Source: Ichthyophonus hoferi
Taxonomy: Eukaryota; Opisthokonta; Ichthyosporea; Ichthyophonida; Ichthyophonidae
DNA length: 31,346 nt
Direction: 5' to 3'
Assembly (NCBI GenBank): GCA_002751075.1
Contig: NAOQ01000672.1
Span: 1-31,346, forward strand
The notes beneath the pieces were generated by a model. It saw nothing but the letters and a program-made list of their open reading frames with translations, made no database searches and was not told the origin of the DNA. Within the stretch, counting starts at the first letter, position 1; each line of letters begins with the position of its first letter. Shown piece by piece: positions 23,632 to 31,346 of this stretch. The position numbers were made by a program, and so were the translations under genes.

Positions 23632-23680
23632 TGTGTGTCGGTTTTCTGTATTGAGATTTTCGTTTCACTTTTAAAAGAAA

Positions 23681-23693
23681 ATATATATTATAT
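23681..23693 (-). promoter_or_regulatory. TATA-like element upstream of the UNC93-like gene
   Basis: TATAATATATAT on the minus strand lies 50-62 bp upstream of the predicted ATG. In DNA this AT-rich such a match is weak evidence. Confidence 0.3.
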
Positions 23694-23720
23694 AACACTA
23701 TATAATGTGTTATGTATTAT

Positions 23721-23768
23721 ATAGCACTAGATACTATAAACTGTATAGCACTAGAAACTATAAACTGT
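23721..23768. repeat. 24-bp tandem duplication
   Basis: Two adjacent copies of ATAGCACTAGATACTATAAA plus CTGT (23721-23744 and 23745-23768) differ by one base, in the region upstream of the UNC93-like gene. Confidence 0.9.
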
Positions 23769-26399
23769 ATCTATTAACATTTGATATATCGGCTGATTAG
23801 CTTTCAAAAAATTCAAATTCATTAGTATGTATTTGTACTTAGAAGGGAAAAAATACAGCGTATGATTAGATATAGTTGTTTTGCTTCTAAATTTATGTTT
23901 GGGACTTCTACAGGTTAAAATTTTTATGATGTCTATCTATAACAGTGGTCTGGACTTAAATATAACGTGCTCGTATTTGCTTATAATTGTATTGGTATAG
24001 CTATTTAAATTAACGGTTAATATTCCTATTTTCATTTATGTGCTCTCCACAAACTATTTCGATACAAACGCCAAGAATTCTGTGGTACACCTCATCTATA
24101 GGCGCAGTGGGACTCGGTTTGTAGTTTAGTCTATAATCATGCGTAAAAATGATTCGGTGAGCCATGGGCACATGGTCCTGGTCCTATTAAGTACTGAAAA
24201 CTGCAAGCATTGGGTTTATTCCAGGAAAAGGTAAACAAAAATGTGTAGGACGTTTAGACGACTAGCAGATCAAAGAGTTTAACTTTATTAAATCACCAAT
24301 TCCTGTTTATTATAATATTTAAATTAAGTACAATAATATATTTTATATTTATGTGAATACATTTTACCTTTTATTATTTTCTAATTATCTATGTAGAAGT
24401 ATATGAGAAAAAACTAGTGCAATACAGGCCAGTGCTCAGTGTCTAAAACAGCATTGGCTAATAAGGCAATGGCGGTGCTTCCAAATAAGAAAAATGTGCA
24501 AGATTGCTCGCAAAGTAATTTAATTCTATCTGCAGTTCATTAATATAATTAACTATTATCCTCTAGATTGACCATATTGTCTTTTAGCTCCCTCGAAATT
24601 ATCCAATCTTTGTGCTTGACAACTTGCTTCCTCTATTTCCGTACTACCTTTATATCCCTTCTAGATATCACATACTAATAACTGCAGTATCAACTTACAT
24701 CGACTAACTCGAGTCAAGTTTAACAGTCTTCATTCCCTGCTGATTCTACCAAGCCCATTCCTTTGATTGTGATTTCGCTAAATAGTAGATAGGGAAATTG
24801 AGAATCTCGATACTGGCTTTTTCTCGCTGGAACATTCTCGTAGATTCTGTTTATATATTTATTAGTGATTCACTGAGCCTAGTGAATAAAGATACTATAT
24901 CCCAATTATGGTGATATGGGGTTATGTGATGCCATCATATTGAACACTATTACTTTGAGTCTCGGTACTCCTTGCTATCATTTGCCCTGGGCTTTCGATT
25001 TTTAGGGAACGTGTTAATACTATGTTGATTTTGTCGTCAATTTTGGTTTTTGACTTTACAGCTCCACATCTTCGGAGAGTACTGCACTCAAATCCCTTTC
25101 AATTAGCCGACCTGGAGGCTCTAGTTAATTATGCGAAATTAATTGAATGTGTTTAATTATTGGTCTCCCCTAAGACCTGATAGCATTAGAATTCTGGTGG
25201 CTCCCAAAAAACGCCCAAGATAACAAACGATAATCAAACAGATGTAGAGCTGATATTCTATTCGATTATATTCTGTGGTGCCCAGTAGTGCAGGTGGTTA
25301 CTGGGTTATCAATTTTTTGATAGTATTAAAACGGTGAGGGCTGGGCATTGTGTTTGTTTCAGAAACAGGTGGGGAACAATATTGTTTTTTCTGAACCCAA
25401 ATCATATGGCAATTTATTATAATTATTTTACGGCCATAGGTAAAATGAGTTAAAATTATAGTGGCTCACAAAAAACATGACCCCGCAAGTCATATCTAGA
25501 TTCTTATCTACAAAAGGAAATGACTTTGTTCTAGAATATAAACCCTAAACACTTTCCACCTCACGCTAAGTGTTTGAAACATGCCAGACCATTTCTACCA
25601 GCCTGTACTTGGGAGTTGTTCCTATCTATTTTTAGATCCCTGAGGGATCTGTATCAGATTAGATTAAATAATCCGCACCAATGGGGCACTGGAAGAATGG
25701 GATCGAGTTGACGCAAATAAATGTACAAAAAAGACGATAGTCAAACTGTTTAAACTTGGTTCTATCAAGAATCATTGTCTAATTTAGCATAAAAAAAGGC
25801 AAAAACAAAAAGGACCATTTAGATTACTGAATTAATTCAACTGGAATGACAACCAGTGGCGGACGACAGGTTGCTCATTTGTCTGATGCGCATGTCATCA
25901 GATTTAACCAATCTACTTTGACTAGGAATAACTGTTGGAACCAAAGTGTTCACTGCATTTTTATAGTTCATTCTTTTACATATTGGTATTATATTCTTTT
26001 GTTACTATAGAAAAAAGACGTTCTTTCTTAGCCAAATTTGACATAAATTTTTTTTGTGTGTGCGTAATGCTCTTACTCGTTCAGAGCTTTGTGCTACAAC
26101 GTTGATAATTCAATCAAGTCACACCTGATCACCTGCGGCAATAGCACACAACCATTTAAATACTATATATGTATCGATTCATTAATGGCTAGTCCATTTG
26201 AATTCAATAGAACACATGTTTTTTTTTGCGTTTGAAGACCAATTAGGTCATTGAGCATAGGCACAAAGAAGCATAGGGATTTAAACAATAACAAAGGGGC
26301 CATTCAGTAATTTTAAAAAATATTATTATGAATACTTAATATGAAAACGTTTTCTTCCGGAATTCAATATATGTTTGTATGTTCATACTATATCTATAG

Positions 26400-26762
26400 T
26401 TTCTAAAACAAAATGAGGTATACAATGCATATACTTTACTAGAATGCCAACTAGTCGATTCTGGTGTTGCCTCCTCTGATATTAATGATATCATTACTCT
26501 ATATCCACAGTCACACTTAGATTTTAATTGCTAAATTTATAATACATTACCAGGTAATAAGTTAAAAGCTTTCATAAGTTTGAATCAACAACTTGAGATT
26601 AAAGAGCAGTTATCGAGAGCTTTAGGTTGTAGACAACCTCATCACAATTCACAAATAGAACTTAATAACATCGATACTAGTCTTATGCCCAAGAATAACA
26701 TAAAAGAAATACGGGAAGAAAAAAATGGTTTTGGAAATGTTTTCCTGATTGAAGATAAATAA
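26400..26762 (+). other. Coding-like stretch, unidentified
   Basis: One frame reads with amino-acid composition more protein-like than its surroundings, for example LLECQLVDSGVASSDINDI and NQQLEIKEQLSRALGCRQ, over about 120 codons, but not as one continuous ORF from an ATG. The longest open part is 26535-26762. It could be a decayed gene or repeat-derived protein fragment, or exons of an unrecognised gene. I do not recognise the family. Confidence 0.25.
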
Positions 26763-27169
26763 ATAAGGAATGGCGTAGTAAGAAAAAGAAAGTTCATATT
26801 TACACAATAAAAGGGGAAAATGCAAAGAGGGCAATTAAATACCTCATGCTACTTAATAAAAAGATGATATAGGAAAGGAAGTATGTGTTCAAGGTTGATA
26901 TATCTTGTAAATTGTGTTTAGAGTTTTGGCGCCTTATAAGAGAGCAAAAGGGAAAGAGAAAGTATAAAGCCATATATAAATAGTGTACAAAGACATCAAG
27001 ACCGTATAGAAATAGCATAGAGTTTGTGTGAAAAAGCGTATGGGTATGTAATCCGTCTAGAACGTGTATAGTAACAGTATATAATTCGTGTAAAATGTCT
27101 TGTTTATTATTAGTTGTTTCTGCACCTTTTATCCTTTCGTTGATCAACAGTGTCATTTTTGGATTGGTT

Positions 27170-27345
27170 CATCAGGATCAATGGAACCGATGACCAAGGA
27201 CCTTTGAGAGCCACCAGAATTATCTGGTGTTACCCAAAATAATCTAATGCAATTGTATCTTAATATGGTTGGCTGTATAGCTAGTTATTTCATTTAGTAT
27301 AAGTGCTTGTATTCTACGAAATAGGCCAATAAATATTTCTATTTA
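27170..27345 (+). repeat. Interspersed degenerate repeat, copy R2
   Basis: Matches R1 with TCAATGGAACCGAT, CCACCAGAATTATCTGGTG, ATCTAATGCAATTGT and GCCAATAAAT; about 75% similar by eye over the first 110 bp. Confidence 0.55.
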
Positions 27346-27419
27346 AGAACCTTGTGTGATCAACGTTGAATGGTCTTGCAAGATTCGTACGCCCCACAGC
27401 TGTATTCAATAACCTAAAT

Positions 27420-27545
27420 GGGATCAATCATAAATATTCTTATTGGCTAATACAATTCATGAAAGATCACGGAGACCCACTAGGATTGTCTAATCTTACC
27501 TCGATAATAATATATTTTCGTGTCCTTATTTGGATGGCTCGGTCC
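27420..27545 (+). repeat. Interspersed degenerate repeat, copy R3
   Basis: Carries GGGATCAATCA, GAGACCCACTAGGATTGTC and TAATCTTACCTCG, corresponding to the central blocks of R1 and R2. A possible inverted fourth copy (CAGAGGCCCACTAGAACTG on the minus strand) lies near 28080-28150. A 71-codon ORF here (27366-27581) is probably not a gene. Confidence 0.45.
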
Positions 27546-28242
27546 TATAAAGGAATAAGCTGTATCCAAAAAAGGCATTGAATGCTTTGGCTCAACAAAC
27601 AATAACACACATGCAGTTTTACTAAACAAATTTATATAATATATTGCCCAAACCATTAGAGCATGAGATGGCTATGTATATGTAGTTCGACATACGTAGC
27701 ATTGTGATCATTGTGATTATTCTAGAAATGGATTTCAGTTTTGTGCTCTTTTAAGTGAATTTTCGCTCAAGTAGTATAATACTTATATGTTCCCTTGGTC
27801 TTTTTCAAGTATGTGTCCGAAATATTCATGACGGTCCCGCTCACCGCCGCTTATAATTTATTCTTTTATTCCTACTTATTCTAGGGTATATTATATTTTT
27901 GTAGTACTGGTTCTATTAATTCTATAATGCTGAAAATTTAATCAATTCATACACTGACTGTGAACATTAGTTAATTGGATAACGTTCTTAACTAGGTTAA
28001 ATTGATTTGTCGATACATTATGCAAGCATATATGTTAATGAATTAGCTCAAGAGCCAAATGAGGAGGGCACGATATGCACGATTACATCATGACAGTTCT
28101 AGTGGGCCTCTGTAATTTGTTGTAGGATTGTATTGGCCAATAAGAATTTTACGATCGGTAGTCTCTATACATAAATGACCATAGCTGTGTGGGTGTTAAC
28201 CAAAATTAAGACCCGCAATAGACAAGGCAAAGACCAAAAAAG

Positions 28243-28250
28243 TATAAAAG
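28243..28250 (+). promoter_or_regulatory. Candidate TATA box TATAAAAG
   Basis: A good TATA consensus lies about 260 bp upstream of the ATG of the orphan ORF at 28512. Whether it is used is unknown. Confidence 0.3.
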
Positions 28251-28511
28251 AAACAAACATAGCTAATAAACAGGTGTTATTTTATACACGAACTGTTTAT
28301 AAGGAAGAAGGTTCAGGCGGCTCCAGTTCATACACAAAACATGGTAATAATAAACGCGGACTCTAGCTTATTCTTGTCTGGTCTTTATTGATTGGAGTTT
28401 TCAGTACTTTTTATCAAAGGTACAACACAACTTTGAACAGGGTTAACAGGCTTCCAAAACGCTTATTACTAAACACTGCTAGTAGCTAGTAACAAAAACA
28501 ACAAAAAAATC

Positions 28512-29255
28512 ATGATGACTAATCAACAGTTCGACAACACGGCCATGCAAATGGACACCACATCGGAGATTTCCGACTACCCCCTAGCCTTACTAACAAA
28601 TCTCCCTGCAAACACTCTCCCAGAAGCAACGCAGAATTTACTGAACAAAATCACTACCACCAACATGTGGCAGGAAAAACGCATAGGTACATTGACTAAA
28701 CAAGTCCATCAAGCTGTGGAAGATAGACAAAAGCTTATGGACTGGTACTCCCGACAAGAGGAGCTCAATTTCAAACGAGAACAGGACATCCTCAAACGTG
28801 AACAGGACTACAAAGCCCTGCACGAGCAAATGCGTCTTCAATGTGAAACGTTCAACATCCAGTTAATGGCCAATCAAAAAATCCTTCAGCAGATACATGC
28901 TGAGGGGGCCGCTACACAGAAAGCGACAACTCAAGCCACTCACGACGCAGCTCAACTAGCGGCCAATTTAGCAGTTGAACGGGTAATCACATATGCACAG
29001 CACCAGGTGACAGCTTTAACTTCTCAATTTGCAGCACAACATGAGGCTATCTTAGCCGGTCAGCGGGTAGCTGAACAAAATGCAACCCTAGCTGCTCACC
29101 CGACAGCTCAAAAATCGGCTACTATGGCCGCCGACTCAGTAGCCCAATTTGGGTTTACATTAAAAATATCACATACCAGCGAACAAACAACAAATCCTGC
29201 CGGTCTCCCTCATCAGATCGTCATACCGTCAGACTTACCTGCAAATGACGATTAG
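28512..29255 (+). CDS. Orphan Gln/Ala-rich coiled-coil protein, 247 residues
   Basis: An intact single ORF from ATG (a second ATG follows immediately) to TAG, preceded by an A-rich leader. I do not recognise the family. Residues 1-50 are polar, with a Leu/Pro/Thr stretch (DYPLALLTNLPANTLPEATQ). Residues ~55-130 are strongly helical and coiled-coil-like, with a duplicated KREQD motif (FKREQDILKREQDYKALHEQ). Residues ~130-205 form a second Ala/Gln-rich helical region. The C-terminus is acidic. No membrane segment, zinc knuckle or catalytic motif is visible. Its GC content is clearly above the flanking DNA, as expected of a gene under selection or one recently arrived. It could be a lineage-specific host gene or a solitary gag-like structural gene of a retroelement; no polymerase or LTR was seen beside it. 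Confidence 0.6.
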   Translation: MMTNQQFDNTAMQMDTTSEISDYPLALLTNLPANTLPEATQNLLNKITTTNMWQEKRIGTLTKQVHQAVEDRQKLMDWYSRQEELNFKREQDILKREQDYKALHEQMRLQCETFNIQLMANQKILQQIHAEGAATQKATTQATHDAAQLAANLAVERVITYAQHQVTALTSQFAAQHEAILAGQRVAEQNATLAAHPTAQKSATMAADSVAQFGFTLKISHTSEQTTNPAGLPHQIVIPSDLPANDD

Positions 29256-29394
29256 CATCAAAAACAGTATGTGATTTAGTTGCTAGAATATATTTAGAAT
29301 TAATATAAGTGATTTTAAACTTATACAATGATTCCCATCTGAAAAACTTCTGTTACATCTATTTATTTATTATGTAAGGCAAGTTTTGTTACAA

Positions 29395-29715
29395 TTAGAA
29401 ACTGTTAAAAAGGTCTTCTAAATTATATTCGATATGGAATGTCCTATAAAGTAAAATAATATTTCGTTGATTTTCATTTGAGAGAGGAAGGTGCGGGAGT
29501 ATAATGGATATGTCAAAAAACGGACTAGAAGCTAAAGTGTCATTTGGATACTTTGATAACGAAGCACTGCTGATCATAAAATCTACAAAATTTAAGCTGG
29601 TCGGTATAAATAAAAACAACATGACTACCATTACAACATGAGTGAGATGTTTACTGGTGTTGCGAGTTGCAATGCTATTACTGTCATCCAGGATGGGGAA
29701 TATATGCACATACAT
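29395..29715 (-). mobile_element. Possible decayed Ty1/copia-type RNase H fragment
   Basis: One minus-strand frame reads ILDDSNSIATRNTSKHLTH and then FIPTSLNFVDFM. The order D..NS.I...N...SKH then IPT..N..D resembles the end of copia RNase H (...DN.SAI...N....KHI......YIPT..N.AD..TK). Only this terminal part is recognisable. No LTRs or other copia domains were seen nearby, so it would be an old broken remnant. The resemblance could be chance. Confidence 0.3.
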
Positions 29716-30320
29716 ACATAGTATTTGTTTAGATACAGGTGACTTTGATCTTGCTTAGATTGTATTCTAGACTGGCGTTGCGTGCATTTTATTGCTTTAT
29801 CTCACTGTTCAAATCAAAATGCAAACCAAGTTTTCAAGGTGTAGCATTATTTACTTTTTTCAATTGGGAATCGACGTCATTGATCTAGATTCATGAATGC
29901 AGTTTTCCGATCATCAAAGAGTTTAGTGTCCGATTGAGAGCGATTTGAGATATTTTTGATATTGGATTGGCCAGAATAATTACTTTGCTATAATTTAAGC
30001 AAATGAAATATTCACCTGTATATATTCACACTTATTTAACGCTCTACTTAGCCTAAAAAAAATGCTTACTCCAGTAGGTAACTATGCAACCTTTCGTCTC
30101 AAGAATTATATCTTAGTTGAAAAACCCTATCTACTATGCTATCCTCTTACCTATAATACATTTTCAATACACTTTTTTCCATAAACATACTTTTTCTATT
30201 TCTAATGTGTTTTAAATTATTTTTCTGAGCCAGCTAGCCAGACTATATATTTCCTTCTTCATGATTTTTAGCAACTCAATAAGAATAATGCGTGATTGTA
30301 TCTCAGTACTTATGTAGTTA

Positions 30321-30342
30321 ATTGATTAATTAATTAATCAAT
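30321..30342. repeat. 22-bp perfect palindrome
   Basis: The stretch is its own reverse complement. Its core is TTGATTAATTAATTAATCAA (30322-30341), with one more matching base on each side. It could form a short cruciform or be a homodimer binding site. In AT-rich DNA chance formation by TTAA repeats is also possible. Confidence 0.85.
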
Positions 30343-31073
30343 CGTGATTAATATGGTCTAACCAAATATGGACATGCGACCTGAGCCGGAACTTCAGTAT
30401 TCGAAGTTATAACAACATTATGTATCTTATATTACATATATAAATAAATACATAATATATATAATACACACACACTGCATATATATTGGAATTATAGACG
30501 TTGGATACGTATTGTTGTAGTGGTGTGAGCGTGACCGTGTAGTTATTTTATTTTCACGGGGCTTAGATATAATATACCGATATATTTATTTATCTGTAGA
30601 CATAACTATAATTATAGATATTTAACAAAATATCTTCTACCTACATTGTATTTTGAGTTTTTTACGAACAGTTTTGTAGGGTTTCTCAAATTTACTTCCT
30701 GTAGGAGCTGTTATAGTAAGTGACAGTATATATTATGCTCGTTGTAATTCAAAAAAACCATTTACAGTGCTTAAAATAACAAAGTGAAATACACATGATA
30801 GTTGACACCACATACCCAGGAAGCTCGAGTACAATCTACGCAGCTTTTGTCTTTGCCTCTCCATTTCCCCCCATCATTCTATTTATATTTATGCCTGCCA
30901 GTATGAACTACTCGCACTACACATTCCCCATTCATCTCAAGCAACCTTTCGTTAGGAAGCGAAACATCTACTTCATCTTTTCATATCTTTCCTCAAAACA
31001 TACAAATCTTTATGTACACCTTGCTATTTTTTAACATCTCTTTTAACAGAGCCAAGTGCTTCAAGAATTAATC

Positions 31074-31105
31074 ATGGGAATCCCTAAGTTTTACCGATGG
31101 CTTAG
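31074..31105 (+). CDS. XRN1: XRN1-like 5'-3' exoribonuclease, first exon only (3'-partial)
   Basis: The short exon ATG...CTTAG encodes MGIPKFYRWL plus two bases of the next codon (AG, expected Ser or Arg), followed by a good GTAAGG donor. MG[VI]PKFYRW is the invariant N-terminus of XRN1-type exonucleases, the cytoplasmic 5'-3' mRNA decay enzymes. The nuclear XRN2/Rat1 type normally begins MGVP.(F/L)FRW. The next residues should read (S)ERYP, but no acceptor followed by such a sequence occurs before the window ends, so intron 1 is at least 241 bp. Only ten residues support the call, although they are the family's most recognisable ten. Confidence 0.7.
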
Positions 31106-31346
31106 GTAAGGAGCCTTAGTTGATTTATACCTGCTCTTCATTTTTTCTCCCATTGTTGCTTTTTGTGTTTCCTTTTTTTGTTTTAACTTATTATTTATTT
31201 ATATATTATTTAATGATAAATATGGCATTGCAGCCATGTATAGATACATTACCTTTGCATTGTGCTGTGCTGTTTCTTTTCAATCCAGAGCATTTTATAG
31301 TAGGATTGTATAATGCAATGCTAGAGAGAGAGAGAGAAAACAAGAG
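31106..31346 (+). other. Start of intron 1 of the XRN1-like gene
   Basis: Begins GTAAGG and is T-rich. Candidate acceptors at about 31,234 (TTGCAG) and 31,290 (TCCAG) do not give an XRN-like continuation in phase, so the second exon lies outside the window. The window ends in a short AG dinucleotide repeat (31,324-31,337). Confidence 0.6.

Larger units (their letters stand above)
23769..28511. other. Gene-poor AT-rich interval
   Basis: No gene could be supported in this 4.7-kb stretch. It contains the repeat copies near 27.2-27.5 kb and a coding-like stretch at 26400-26762. The minus-strand ORF 26800-27156 is hydrophobic but of biased composition and no known family. No LTR pair, terminal inverted repeat or tRNA was recognised. 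Confidence 0.55.
29256..31073. other. Intergenic region before the XRN1-like gene
   Basis: AT-rich with no supported gene. It contains a possible copia-like fragment (29395-29715), a 22-bp palindrome (30321-30342) and a pyrimidine-rich stretch at about 30,840-31,050 that is probably promoter or 5' UTR of the XRN1-like gene. The ORF at 30795-31034 lies in that stretch and is not convincing. Confidence 0.55.

Noticed and set aside
24040-24250. Structured-looking GC-richer stretch as a tRNA or small RNA
   Set aside because: No T-loop GGTTCRANTCC consensus or cloverleaf could be drawn.
25160-25500. TGGTGGCTC-like words as a primer-binding site of an LTR element
   Set aside because: No paired LTRs, no gag or pol coding nearby, and the word is short enough to occur by chance.

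Overview
The window is eukaryotic nuclear DNA, AT-rich, with interrupted protein genes, GT-AG introns and many microsatellites. No operon, CRISPR array or recognisable rRNA or tRNA gene was seen. The gene set fits a fungus, possibly an early-diverging lineage: a symplekin/Pta1 subunit, a ZFPL1-like Golgi protein, an UNC93-like transporter of the kind common in fungi, and the start of an XRN1-type exonuclease. The taxonomic placement is inference; no marker gene settles it.

Layout. (1) 1-11,200, plus strand: most of a symplekin gene. Eighteen exons were placed by matching reading frame, splice phase and remembered family sequence; the N-terminal ~100 residues lie upstream. (2) 11,201-13,578: convergent intergenic DNA with a poly(A) signal and a 368-N assembly gap. 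(3) 13,579-17,348, minus strand: a complete seven-exon ZFPL1 homologue of 249 residues with both zinc-finger blocks and a C-terminal membrane anchor. The gap is flanked by a near-identical 149/148-bp sequence carrying its last exon, almost certainly two unmerged contig ends. (4) 17,349-21,814: no convincing gene; decayed, partly duplicated repeat DNA. (5) 21,815-23,631, minus strand: a two-exon UNC93-like major facilitator of 515 residues. (6) 23,632-31,073: mostly gene-poor, with a degenerate interspersed repeat family, one intact orphan ORF (28,512-29,255; 247 residues; Gln/Ala-rich and coiled-coil) and a possible decayed copia-like fragment. (7) 31,074-31,346: first exon and part of intron 1 of an XRN1-like gene.

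The most striking unexplained signal is the density of the word CCAAT/ATTGG on both strands from the left edge to about 17.5 kb: roughly one per 60-130 bp in introns and spacers by eye, against about one per 480 bp expected. It falls to one per 300-370 bp in the rest of the window. Second is a 93-bp triplication in symplekin that copies a 3' splice site plus the first 18 coding bases of an exon into the upstream intron. Two symplekin introns also begin with donor-like GTATGT microsatellite arrays. The genes do not form one pathway, although symplekin (mRNA 3'-end formation) and XRN1 (5'-3' mRNA decay) both act on mRNA.
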